Shown: positions 51,838-60,565, numbered from the stretch's first letter. The stretch is 64,000 nucleotides of DNA from an uncultured Prevotellaceae bacterium (GCA_900318345.1 ONKD01000005.1:86845-150844), one strand, 5' to 3'. Program-made: numbers and translations. Notes: a model not told the origin generated them from the letters alone.

Positions 51838-53322
51838 ATGGGAAGAATTAATTGCTTTATTCCGTTTGTCAGCGCCGAACAGGTTGCGCAAACCATCGAG
51901 CAACTCAAGAGTGAAGAACTGGTGAACAAGATTTATCTGCTCGCCACGGTGGACAAACCCGCCCCGGTCGAGGGCTGCGAGATGGTGCCGGTCAACGTGC
52001 TTTTCTCGACCGAGACCATGCGTGAGATCGCCGCTAGGGCCGATGCCGATTATGTGCTGTTCTACACCAAGTATGATACCCTCAAGATGGGACCGTTCTC
52101 GCTGGAACGTTTCGCCAAGTTGGGCGACGACACCCAGTCGGGTATGCTTTATGCCGACCACTACAACGTGACCGATAAGGGCGCCGACAAGGCTCCCGTC
52201 ATCGACTATCAGATGGGTAGCCTCAGGGATGACTTCGACTTTGGTTCAGTGCTGTTCTTCTGCGGCAAGTGTTTCAAGAAGGCTGTCGAGGCGATGAAGG
52301 AGAAATATGAGTTTGCCGGCCTGTATGACCTGCGCCTCAAGTTGTCGCAGTTCGCTGCCATCACCCACATCAACGAGTTCCTCTACAGTGATGTCGAGCT
52401 CGACACGCGCAAGAGCGGCGAGAAGATCTTTGACTATGTGGATCCCCGCAACCGCGGCCGACAGATCGAGATGGAAAAAGCCTGCACCGAGCACCTCAAG
52501 GAAATCGGCGGCTATCTCTCACCCACACGCGAGGAGAATGGCGAGTTTGTGCCCAATTTCCGTCACATCGAGTTCAGCCAGGGTGAGTTTGAGGTCGAGG
52601 CCACTGTGATGATTCCCGTGCGCAACCGCATCCGCACCATCCGCGACGCTATCGACTCGGTGCTCAAGCAGAAGTGTGATTTCAAGTTCAACCTGATGGT
52701 GGTGGACAACTTCTCGACCGACGGCACCCGTGAGGCCATCGCCGAGTACAATGACCCGCGCCTGATCCACATCATCGCCGACTACTATGATATGGGCATC
52801 GGTGGATACTGGAACCTGGCCGCACACCGCCAGAACGTGGGCAAGTTCATCGTGCAACTCGACAGCGACGACATGTACAAGGACGAGAACACGCTGCAGA
52901 CGATGGTCAACGCCTTCTATGAGCAAAATGTGGCAATGGTGGTGGGCACTTACCAGATGACCGACATCAACCTCAATCCCATTCCTCCCGGCATCATCGA
53001 CCACAGGGAGTGGTCACCCAGCAACGGCCGCAACAATGCCCTGCGCATCAACGGCTTGGGCGCTCCACGCGCTTTCTATACTCCCGTGCTGCGCGAGGTG
53101 AAGATACCTAACACCAGCTATGGCGAGGACTATGCTCTGGGCTTGAATATCTCACGCCATTACCAGATTGGCCGCGTGTATGATCCCGTGTACCTGTGCC
53201 GCCGCTGGGACGATAACAGCGATGCGTCGCTCGACGTCGAGAAGATGAACCGTAACAATCTGTACAAGGACCGCATCCGCACTTGGGAACTCCAGGCGCG
53301 TATCGCACTCAATAAAAAGTGA
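51838..53322 (+). CDS. GT2 glycosyltransferase with degenerate N-terminal GT-A-like domain
   Basis: A 494-residue cytoplasmic protein with two GT-A-like halves. The C-terminal half (about 255-494) is a complete family 2 transferase: VMIPVRNRIRTIRDAIDSVL, VVDNFSTDGT, the metal-binding D341-S-D343 in VQLDSDDMY, and GED near 428. The N-terminal half (about 1-210) starts in the same style (INCFIPFVSAEQVAQTIEQL) but lacks a DxD motif. No membrane helix. The acceptor is unknown. Its neighbours are a nucleotidyltransferase-like DUF4922 protein and peptidoglycan salvage genes. Confidence 0.8.
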   Translation: MGRINCFIPFVSAEQVAQTIEQLKSEELVNKIYLLATVDKPAPVEGCEMVPVNVLFSTETMREIAARADADYVLFYTKYDTLKMGPFSLERFAKLGDDTQSGMLYADHYNVTDKGADKAPVIDYQMGSLRDDFDFGSVLFFCGKCFKKAVEAMKEKYEFAGLYDLRLKLSQFAAITHINEFLYSDVELDTRKSGEKIFDYVDPRNRGRQIEMEKACTEHLKEIGGYLSPTREENGEFVPNFRHIEFSQGEFEVEATVMIPVRNRIRTIRDAIDSVLKQKCDFKFNLMVVDNFSTDGTREAIAEYNDPRLIHIIADYYDMGIGGYWNLAAHRQNVGKFIVQLDSDDMYKDENTLQTMVNAFYEQNVAMVVGTYQMTDINLNPIPPGIIDHREWSPSNGRNNALRINGLGAPRAFYTPVLREVKIPNTSYGEDYALGLNISRHYQIGRVYDPVYLCRRWDDNSDASLDVEKMNRNNLYKDRIRTWELQARIALNKK

Positions 53323-53364
53323 TTCCAGGATAACTAGATATTCTAGAAAAACCAGATACTCTAG
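53320..53364 (+). repeat. five tandem 9-nt repeats after GT2 gene
   Basis: Five units in 9-base register, each five variable bases then CYAG (CCAG or CTAG). The first unit begins with the TGA stop codon of the GT2 gene and the array ends 9 bases before the DUF4922 start. Confidence 0.75.
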
Positions 53365-53373
53365 GCCCGAGTA

Positions 53374-54342
53374 ATGATTATGGATTACAGTGTGTTGATA
53401 GATAGGCTCTTCACCAAGCAACTGCGTGATTGGGACGTGGCCGGCGCCAACTATGCGGCGCTGGCTGCTACAGTCACGCGCACGGTGTCGCTGGGCGAGT
53501 CCACTGTCACGCTGCAATTCAATCCTGAGCGTAGGCGATCATCGGCGGCAAGAGTTGACAAGAAATCGCTGGCAAAGAGAAGTTGCTTCCTCTGTACCGA
53601 GAACCAACCTGCCAAGCAGCGTGCCATGTTGTGGGGTAACCGCTATAAAATCCAAGTGAATCCTTATCCCATCTTCAGGCGCCATTTTACCATTGCCGAC
53701 CTGAACCATGTGCCGCAGCACTTGGCTGGTAGAGTAGGGGATATGTTATCCTTGGCCAAGGATTTACCCGATTTTGTCATCTTTTACAATGGCCCGCTGT
53801 GCGGTGCGTCGGCGCCCGACCATGCCCATTTCCAGGCGGGTGCCAAGGGGGCGATGCCGTTGTGTGACGAGATCGTTCATGCCACGACCATGCTATTGGC
53901 TGACGGCGATGAGGGCTTTATCGGCTTTGTCGATATGCTGGGACGCAACCTGTTCACGATTGAGACAACAACCCAGCGCGCTGCCGAGCGTTACGCTTTG
54001 CGGTTGTTGGACCTCCTGCCGGTGAATGATGGCGCTGACGAGCCCATGGTAAACGTCCTGTGCTGGTGGGACAAGACTGACCACGCTTGGCGCCTGGTGT
54101 TTTTCCCGCGACGCAAGCACCGTCCCGCTTGTTATGGCGAGGGCGAGGGGCGCCTGCTGCTCAGCCCCGGCACTGTCGATATGGGCGGCCTCTGGGCCGT
54201 TCCCGAGCGCAAGGACTTTGACTCTCTCACCCCCGAGATGATACAATCCTTGTATAACGAACTCTGTATGAGCCGCAAGGAACTCTCTCCCATCATCAAT
54301 GGCTTCGGCCAGCATTGGGATGATAACCTAGGACCTATTTAG
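53374..54342 (+). CDS. DUF4922 protein, GalT/HIT-like nucleotidyltransferase fold
   Basis: A 322-residue cytoplasmic protein of the DUF4922 family. It has the hallmark of the HIT/GalT/Apa2 superfamily, H150-A-H152-F-Q154 in SAPDHAHFQAG, where the first His of HxHxQ forms a covalent nucleotidyl intermediate in GalT. Before it come NPYPIFRRHFTI (about 90-101) and a C-x-x-C pair (SCFLC, about 72-76) that could bind zinc as in GalT. A related family is the GDP-L-galactose phosphorylase group. A sugar-1-phosphate nucleotidyltransferase or phosphorylase activity is therefore likely (inference); the sugar is unknown. It lies between a GT2 transferase and peptidoglycan salvage genes. ATG 53380 is an equally possible start. 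Confidence 0.75.
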   Translation: MIMDYSVLIDRLFTKQLRDWDVAGANYAALAATVTRTVSLGESTVTLQFNPERRRSSAARVDKKSLAKRSCFLCTENQPAKQRAMLWGNRYKIQVNPYPIFRRHFTIADLNHVPQHLAGRVGDMLSLAKDLPDFVIFYNGPLCGASAPDHAHFQAGAKGAMPLCDEIVHATTMLLADGDEGFIGFVDMLGRNLFTIETTTQRAAERYALRLLDLLPVNDGADEPMVNVLCWWDKTDHAWRLVFFPRRKHRPACYGEGEGRLLLSPGTVDMGGLWAVPERKDFDSLTPEMIQSLYNELCMSRKELSPIINGFGQHWDDNLGPI

Positions 54343-54391
54343 GGTAAAATAGGGACGCTTCTTTTGATGTGTTTTTTGATGTTAAGTAGCA

Positions 54392-54419
54392 ACTAAGGAC
54401 TAGTGACTAAAGACTAATA
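54392..54419 (+). repeat. four tandem 7-nt repeats before SpoIID/LytB gene
   Basis: Four ACTA-type heptamers (ACTAAGG, ACTAGTG, ACTAAAG, ACTAATA) end 2 bases before the start codon. Three units match or nearly match units of the array at 18539. Confidence 0.85.
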
Positions 54420-54421
54420 AT

Positions 54422-55753
54422 ATGGACGAGAAACAGATACCGCAAGTGAGTGTGGGCATCATGAATGAGCCCCAGGTGGCATTTGTGCTCAATGGCGCCT
54501 ATCGTGTGAACGGTGCCGAGTGCACAGGCGACCAGTTGGCGCAATGTGTCGAGGGTATGGTGGAGTGGAACGGCAACCGCTACGGCGAGTTGATGTTCGA
54601 GCCTGCCGACCCCGATACAGCCTCTTTCACGCTCAAGGATGTGACCATCGGCGTGAGTTTCCACTGGAAGCGTCAGGAGGACCAGACTTTCAAGGGTGCT
54701 CTGCGCTTCATTGTTGAGGACGGAAAACTGACACCGATTAACGTGCTCAGTGTTGAGGACTACCTGTTGAGCGTCATCTCTAGTGAGATGAGCGCTAATG
54801 CATCCCTTGAACTGCTCAAGGCCCATGCCGTGATTTCCCGTAGCTGGCTTCTTGCCCAAATCCATGGCATCAAGCCCGATAGCGCCGACCGTAACCCTGA
54901 TGCTCCAGGCGAGATGATGGATACCCCCGAGGAACTCGTCAAGTGGTGGGACCGCGACGACCATGTGAATTTCGACGTCTGCGCCGATGACCATTGCCAG
55001 CGTTACCAGGGCATCACCCGCGCCACAACTCCTAAGGTGGAACAAGCCATCAACGCGACTTGGGGCGAGGTGCTCATGCACCATGGCGAACTGTGTGACG
55101 CACGGTTCTCCAAATCGTGTGGCGGCGTGATGGAAGAGTTTGAGAACTGCTGGGAACCGCATCACCACGACTATCTGGAGGCACGGCGCGACAGCGAGAA
55201 CGAGGAGGATTTCCCCGACCTCACCCGCGAGGACAATGCCGCCGAGTGGATACTCTCGAGCCCCAGCGCCTTCTGCAATACCACCGACCCCGAGATCCTC
55301 TCTCAGGTGCTCAACGACTATGACCAGGAAACTAAGGATTTCTACCGCTGGAAGGTGGAATACACCCAAGACGAACTCACCCAGCTCATCCACGAGCGCA
55401 CAGGCATTGACTACGGCCGTATCCGCGACTTGCAACCCGTAGCGCGCGGCACCAGCGGCAGGCTTTACCGCCTGCGCATCGTCGGCGAGAAGCGTGAGCG
55501 CATCATCGGCAAGGAATTGACCATCCGTTACGCCCTGTCGCCCTCATGCCTGTACAGTTCGGCCTTTGTTGTCGAGAAACACGATGTGGGCGAGGACGGC
55601 TATCCCGCCAAATTTGTCCTGCGTGGGGCAGGGTGGGGCCATGGTGCCGGCCTATGCCAGATCGGAGCTGCCGTGATGGGCGCCAAGGGCTATGACTACA
55701 AGCAAATCCTGCTGCACTACTTTGTGGGTGCCAGCATCGAGAAACGATATTAA
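54422..55753 (+). CDS. SpoIID/LytB-domain protein
   Basis: A 443-residue protein of the SpoIID/LytB family. The family's catalytic Glu is E122 in the signature SVEDYLLSVISSEM, and the second signature GWGHGAGLCQIGA lies at about 402-414. SpoIID is a lytic transglycosylase that cuts glycan from which stem peptides have been removed, which fits the amidases encoded nearby. No signal peptide or membrane helix is visible and an in-frame stop lies six codons upstream, so export by the usual route is not apparent. It may act in the cytoplasm on imported glycan pieces or use another exit. Next gene 35 bases on. Confidence 0.85.
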   Translation: MDEKQIPQVSVGIMNEPQVAFVLNGAYRVNGAECTGDQLAQCVEGMVEWNGNRYGELMFEPADPDTASFTLKDVTIGVSFHWKRQEDQTFKGALRFIVEDGKLTPINVLSVEDYLLSVISSEMSANASLELLKAHAVISRSWLLAQIHGIKPDSADRNPDAPGEMMDTPEELVKWWDRDDHVNFDVCADDHCQRYQGITRATTPKVEQAINATWGEVLMHHGELCDARFSKSCGGVMEEFENCWEPHHHDYLEARRDSENEEDFPDLTREDNAAEWILSSPSAFCNTTDPEILSQVLNDYDQETKDFYRWKVEYTQDELTQLIHERTGIDYGRIRDLQPVARGTSGRLYRLRIVGEKRERIIGKELTIRYALSPSCLYSSAFVVEKHDVGEDGYPAKFVLRGAGWGHGAGLCQIGAAVMGAKGYDYKQILLHYFVGASIEKRY

Positions 55754-55788
55754 CCATAAAGCCGAATAACTAAAAAATAACTTGAAAT

Positions 55789-57117
55789 ATGGCTGCATTA
55801 GAGAGATTTAAAAAGAGTCCATGGGCATGGGTCTCGACCTTGTATTTTATCGAGGGAATACCCTATTTCCTTGTAAACGAGATTTCTGTAATCCTGTTTA
55901 AAAAGATGGGTGTACCCAATGGCCAGATGGCGCTGTTCACTAGTTTGATTTATATGCCGTGGGTCATCAAACCGTTGTGGAGCCCGTTTGTGGACATTAT
56001 CAAGAAGAAACGCTGGTGGATCACGACGATGCAGATTCTCATGGCGATAACGCTAATCATGCTCACCATCACGCTGCCCTCTCCAGGGGAGGCGATGATA
56101 CAGGCGGGGACTACTCCCATCAGCATGTTCACCGTGACGCTGATATTCTTCATCATTACGGCTTTTGCCAGCGCGACGCATGATATTGCGGCCGACGGAT
56201 TTTATATGCTGGCCTTGTCACAGAAGAACCAGTCTGCTTTTGTGGGAGTGCGTTCGACGTTCTACCGTTTGGCCAACATCTTCGGCAACGGCGTTCTCGT
56301 GTGGATTGCCGGTTACTTGGAGACCAAGACGTCGATACCCCAGGCATGGAAGATCACTATGGGAATCGCGTCGGCCATCCTGTGCCTGTTCTCGTTGTAT
56401 CACCTGTTCATCATTCCTCGCCCTGCAAGCGACAAATCGTCGATTGAGGGCTCATTCAAGTCTAACAGTGCCGCCGTCATGTCGGAGTTCGGGCGTACCA
56501 TTGCCACCTATTTCACCAAGCCGGGTGTGTGGCTCGCCATTGCCTTCATGCTGCTTTATCGTCTGCCCGAGGCCTTCTTGCTGAAGATGTGCAAGCCGTT
56601 CCTGCTCGATCCCTCGGATAAGGGAGGCTTGGCCATGACGACCCAGGATGTGGGTCTGGCTTACGGCACACTGGGCGTTGCGGCCTTGCTTGCCGGTGGC
56701 ATCTTGGGCGGCATCTTCTCCTCTAAAGTCGGCCTGAAGAAAGCCCTGTGGTGGATGGCAGCCTGCATGACCTTGCCATGTCTCACTTTTGTATATCTGT
56801 CGATGCAGTTACCGGTCAATTTCTATGTGATTGCCATTTGCATTATCATTGAACAATTCGGTTACGGATTCGGATTCACAGCCTATATGCTGTACATGAT
56901 GTACTTCAGTGAGGGCGAGTTCAAGACATCACACTATGCCATCTGCACGGCGTTCATGTCATTGAGCATGATGATTCCCGGCATGTTTGCCGGATACCTG
57001 CAGGAGTCGATGGGATATGCGGCCTTCTTCTGGCTGTCGTTCGCCTGCAGCATCGCCACAATCGCGGTGACATTCTTTGTTGACCGCAAGATAGACCCCG
57101 ACTACGGCCACAAGTAA
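55789..57117 (+). CDS. ampG: AmpG-like muropeptide / amino-sugar permease (MFS)
   Basis: A 442-residue inner-membrane transporter of the major facilitator superfamily with about 12 helices. The N-terminus (SPWAWVSTLYFIEGIPYFLVNEISVILFKKMG) is typical of the AmpG group, which imports GlcNAc-anhydroMurNAc and its peptides by proton symport. AmpG of Tannerella forsythia lies in a comparable gene neighbourhood. Position between SpoIID and NamZ supports import of cell-wall turnover products. Confidence 0.87.
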   Translation: MAALERFKKSPWAWVSTLYFIEGIPYFLVNEISVILFKKMGVPNGQMALFTSLIYMPWVIKPLWSPFVDIIKKKRWWITTMQILMAITLIMLTITLPSPGEAMIQAGTTPISMFTVTLIFFIITAFASATHDIAADGFYMLALSQKNQSAFVGVRSTFYRLANIFGNGVLVWIAGYLETKTSIPQAWKITMGIASAILCLFSLYHLFIIPRPASDKSSIEGSFKSNSAAVMSEFGRTIATYFTKPGVWLAIAFMLLYRLPEAFLLKMCKPFLLDPSDKGGLAMTTQDVGLAYGTLGVAALLAGGILGGIFSSKVGLKKALWWMAACMTLPCLTFVYLSMQLPVNFYVIAICIIIEQFGYGFGFTAYMLYMMYFSEGEFKTSHYAICTAFMSLSMMIPGMFAGYLQESMGYAAFFWLSFACSIATIAVTFFVDRKIDPDYGHK

Positions 57118-57124
57118 TCATTTA

Positions 57125-57188
57125 TAATGCGAATTCCACGAATTTAACAAATTAGTGAAATAACGTGGAATTAGCGTAATTCGCATTA
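57125..57188. repeat. imperfect palindromic element between ampG and namZ
   Basis: The left arm TAATGCGAATTCCACG (57125-57140) pairs with CGTGGAATT (57164-57172) plus CGCATTA (57182-57188), with a 9-base insertion AGCGTAATT splitting the right arm. The loop is AT-rich. It ends 18 bases before the namZ start. A related element is at 61381. Confidence 0.75.
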
Positions 57189-57206
57189 AAAGAAAAGAAT
57201 AGGAAT

Positions 57207-58463
57207 ATGAAAAAGGTAGTTTTGACATTGATAGTGTGTGTGATGGTGGCTATGACGGCCAGTGCGGTCGTTAAGCCCGGCGTGGAGGTGCTGCGCGATG
57301 GCGGCTTTGCCCAGTTGCAGGGCAAGCGCGTGGGACTCGTGACCAATCCCAGTGGCATCGACAATAACCTCAAGAGCACCGTCGACATCCTCAACGAGGC
57401 TCCCGGCGTCAAGCTCGTGGCGCTGTTTGGCCCTGAACACGGCGTGCGCGGCAATGCCCATGCGGGCGATGCTGTGGGCGATGCTGTTGACCCGCTGACG
57501 GGCATCAAGATGTATTCGCTGTTTGGCAAGACCCACGAGCCCACTGCCGAGATGCTCAAGGACATCGACGTGCTGGTCTATGATATCCAGGACGTCGGCT
57601 GCCGCAGCTACACGTTCTATGCCACCATGGGCGTGTGTATGCAGGCCTGTGCCAAGCACGGCAAGCAGTTCATGGTGCTTGACCGTCCCAATCCGCTCGG
57701 CGGCAACAAAGTCGAGGGCAACCTGGTCGAGGACGGTTATTTCTCGTTCGTGAGCAAGTATGCTATCCCTTATGTCTATGGTTTGACCCCCGGTGAACTG
57801 GCCATCTTCCTCAACGAGGAGGGTATCATCGCTAAGGAGTCCAAGTCGGGCCGCAAGTGTGACTTGACCGTCATCCCCATGGAGGGTTGGACCCGTGACA
57901 TGAAATTCCGCGACACGGGCATGCCTTGGGTACTGCCCTCGCCGCAGATTCCCGCTCCCGAGAACGCCTTCTTCTATCCGCTGTCGGGCATTCTGGGCGA
58001 GCTGTACATCTTCAACACGGGCATCGGCTACACCTTGCCCTTCGAGACCTTTGCGGCCTCATGGATCAATGCCGACTCGCTGGCGATGAACATGAACGCC
58101 CTGAACTTGCCGGGACTGCACTTCCGTCCCATCAATTACAAGCCTTTCTTCGCCCTGAGCGTGGCCGTTGACAAGTCGCTGCAGGAGGTGCACGGCGTGC
58201 AGACGTACATCACTGATGTCGATGCCGCTAACCTCACGCTCACCCAGTTCTACTTCCTCCAGGTCATTCACGAGATGTACCCCCAGGTGGAACTGTTTGA
58301 GCAGAATCCCAAGCGCTATGCCATGTTTGACAAGGTGTGTGGCACCAAGGAGATACGCGAGCGTTTCACCCGCCGCTACAAGGTCGAGGACATGGCCGAC
58401 TATTGGAACAAGGACGCCGACGCTTTCCGTGAGCGCTCCGCTAAGTATTACCTCTATCATTGA
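57207..58463 (+). CDS. namZ: exo-beta-N-acetylmuramidase NamZ (DUF1343)
   Basis: A 418-residue exported protein of the DUF1343 family, whose characterised member NamZ releases MurNAc from the non-reducing end of peptide-free glycan. The signal peptide ends near residue 20. Family motifs: LFGPEHGVRG (about 74-83), VYDIQDVGCRSYTF (about 125-138) and VLDRPNPLGG. Length is normal. It supplies the MurNAc that MurT, MurK and MurQ would use. The next gene starts 6 bases after the stop. Confidence 0.9.
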   Translation: MKKVVLTLIVCVMVAMTASAVVKPGVEVLRDGGFAQLQGKRVGLVTNPSGIDNNLKSTVDILNEAPGVKLVALFGPEHGVRGNAHAGDAVGDAVDPLTGIKMYSLFGKTHEPTAEMLKDIDVLVYDIQDVGCRSYTFYATMGVCMQACAKHGKQFMVLDRPNPLGGNKVEGNLVEDGYFSFVSKYAIPYVYGLTPGELAIFLNEEGIIAKESKSGRKCDLTVIPMEGWTRDMKFRDTGMPWVLPSPQIPAPENAFFYPLSGILGELYIFNTGIGYTLPFETFAASWINADSLAMNMNALNLPGLHFRPINYKPFFALSVAVDKSLQEVHGVQTYITDVDAANLTLTQFYFLQVIHEMYPQVELFEQNPKRYAMFDKVCGTKEIRERFTRRYKVEDMADYWNKDADAFRERSAKYYLYH

Positions 58464-58469
58464 TTGGTT

Positions 58470-59627
58470 ATGGCAAAAGAGAATAAACGATTGCTGTCGC
58501 TCGACATCCTGCGTGGTATCACCATCGCGGGCATGCTGCTGGTGAACAATCCCGGCACATGGAGTTACCTATATAAGCCACTGGCTCACGCCGACTGGAT
58601 CGGGCTTTCGCCCACCGACCTGGTGTTCCCGTTCTTCATCTTCTGCATGGGTGTGTCGATGGCTTTCTCACTGAAGAAGTTCAATTACAAACTGTCTGGC
58701 CCGTTGATGTGGAAAATCGTGCGCCGCACGGTCATCCTCTTCCTCATCGGCTGGGTGGTGCAGTGGTTCGGCCACTTGGTGCGTGGCTTGTGCAAGGGCG
58801 ACCCCTTCAGCGAGGCGGTCAACAACCTCGACACGCTGCGTTACCTGGGCGTATTCCAGCGTCTGGCACTGGTCTATTTCTTCGGGTCATTGTGTGTCGT
58901 GCTGTTCAGCCGCAAGTTCATCCCGTGGCTCATCGGCATCATCCTGGTGGTGTATGCCCTGATTTTGGGCTTGGGCAATGGCTATGACTTCTCGCTGAAC
59001 AACATCATCGCCCAAATCGACAACAGCGTGCTGGGCACCAATCACATGTACCACGAGAGCGCTTATGGCGAGAGCATCTCGTTTGACCCCGAGGGCATCT
59101 TGAGCACCCTGCCGTGTATTGCCCATGTGCTCATCGGTTACCTGGCGGGCAGGATGATCATCGCGACCCATAACAACACCGAGCGGGTGACCACATTGCT
59201 CCTGTGGGGCACTGTGATGCTGCTTGCCGGCTGGTTGTTGCAATATGGCATCCCCTGTGGCAAGAAGATGTGGTCATCCACCTTTGTGCTCATCACCTGT
59301 GGCATGGCGATGTGCATCCAGGCGATGCTCATCTACTTTGTCGATATCAAGGGGCACAAGCGCTGGGGACGTTTCTTCGAGACCTTTGGCGTGAACCCGC
59401 TGGCGCTCTACCTGTTGGGTACGATCCTCGCCATCCTATTCGGGGCAATTCCCATTGGCCATGATGCCGAGGGTGGCAACATCACGATTCACAGCGCGGT
59501 TTATAACTTCTTCCAGTCATTCTGCAATGAGTACACGGCATCGGCACTTTATGCCATCGCCTTTGTGATGCTCAACTGGATTGTGGGCCGCGTGCTGTAT
59601 AAAAAGAAAATTTACATCAAGATATAA
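58470..59627 (+). CDS. murT: DUF5009/HGSNAT-like membrane protein, probable MurNAc transporter MurT
   Basis: A 385-residue inner-membrane protein with about ten helices. The N-terminal signature RLLSLDILRGITIAGMLLVNNPGTW is that of the heparan-alpha-glucosaminide N-acetyltransferase-like (DUF5009) family. In Tannerella forsythia a protein of this kind beside murK and murQ was named MurT and proposed to import MurNAc. An acetyltransferase role (amino-sugar acetylation across the membrane) remains possible from the family. The start is ATG 58470; a TTG two codons earlier is weaker. murK follows after 65 bases. Confidence 0.75.
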   Translation: MAKENKRLLSLDILRGITIAGMLLVNNPGTWSYLYKPLAHADWIGLSPTDLVFPFFIFCMGVSMAFSLKKFNYKLSGPLMWKIVRRTVILFLIGWVVQWFGHLVRGLCKGDPFSEAVNNLDTLRYLGVFQRLALVYFFGSLCVVLFSRKFIPWLIGIILVVYALILGLGNGYDFSLNNIIAQIDNSVLGTNHMYHESAYGESISFDPEGILSTLPCIAHVLIGYLAGRMIIATHNNTERVTTLLLWGTVMLLAGWLLQYGIPCGKKMWSSTFVLITCGMAMCIQAMLIYFVDIKGHKRWGRFFETFGVNPLALYLLGTILAILFGAIPIGHDAEGGNITIHSAVYNFFQSFCNEYTASALYAIAFVMLNWIVGRVLYKKKIYIKI

Positions 59628-59692
59628 TCCCTGGGTTTCTTTGGGAACCTAAACATTCAAGACAATTAATAACTAAAAAAACATAGAATATT

Positions 59693-60544
59693 ATGATGAT
59701 TTTGATTGCTGATTGTGGCTCCACCAAGATTAATTGGTGCCTGCTCAACGGAAAAGAAAAGGTAGCTCAGATTTTTACTACCGGCATGAACGCGCTCTTG
59801 CTCACCGAGGAGGAGATGAAGGAACAGATCAAGCGTGAACTCATACCACACCTCACTAACTACAAGGTGGATGAGATCTACTACTATGGTGCTGGCATCA
59901 TCTCTGACGAAATCAAGCAGCAGGTGGTTAATGCCCTGAGGGCCAACCTGCCCACTGTCGGCAAGGTTGAGGTGGCTAGTGATTTGCTGGCAGCAGCCCG
60001 CGCCGTGTGTGGCCGCAAGCCCGGCATCGCCTGCATCCTGGGCACGGGCAGCAACTCGTGCTATTATGATGGCGAGAAGGTGGTGCAGAACGTGTCACCG
60101 TTGGGCTATATCTTGGGCGATGAGGGCAGTGGCGCTGTGCTGGGCAAGCTGCTCGTGGGCGACGTGTTGAAGAAGCAGTTGCCCCCGCACCTGTGTGACA
60201 AGTTCATGAAGGAGTATAACCTCGACTACACCACGATCATCACGTCGGTTTACCGCAAGCCTGCAGCCAACCGTTTCCTGGCTCAGTTCGCACCCTTCCT
60301 GGAGCACAACATCGACGAGCCATCGATCCACAACATCGTCTTGCGCTCGTTCACCGATTTCTTTACCCGTAATGTTGCCAGTTACCCCAATTACAAGGAA
60401 TTGCCTTGTAACTTCGTGGGCTCCATTGCATTATGTGAGAAGAATGTCCTCAAGGAGGCTGCCGAGCCCCTGGGCATTTCCATCGGCACGATCATGAAGG
60501 ATCCCATGGAGGGCCTGATTAAATATCACAGCACCGCCGAATAA
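59693..60544 (+). CDS. murK: N-acetylmuramic acid / amino-sugar kinase MurK
   Basis: A 283-residue cytoplasmic kinase of the BadF/BadG group. Phosphate loop 1 is intact (ADCGSTK, D7-G9-T11), as are ACILGTGSNSC and LGDEGSGAVLG. MurK of Clostridium acetobutylicum and of Tannerella phosphorylates MurNAc (and GlcNAc) at the 6-position. It lies directly between murT and murQ, which fits making MurNAc-6-phosphate. A paralogue with a changed phosphate loop is at 44241. Confidence 0.88.
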   Translation: MMILIADCGSTKINWCLLNGKEKVAQIFTTGMNALLLTEEEMKEQIKRELIPHLTNYKVDEIYYYGAGIISDEIKQQVVNALRANLPTVGKVEVASDLLAAARAVCGRKPGIACILGTGSNSCYYDGEKVVQNVSPLGYILGDEGSGAVLGKLLVGDVLKKQLPPHLCDKFMKEYNLDYTTIITSVYRKPAANRFLAQFAPFLEHNIDEPSIHNIVLRSFTDFFTRNVASYPNYKELPCNFVGSIALCEKNVLKEAAEPLGISIGTIMKDPMEGLIKYHSTAE

Positions 60545-60565
60545 ACGACTAAAAAAGGAAAGATT

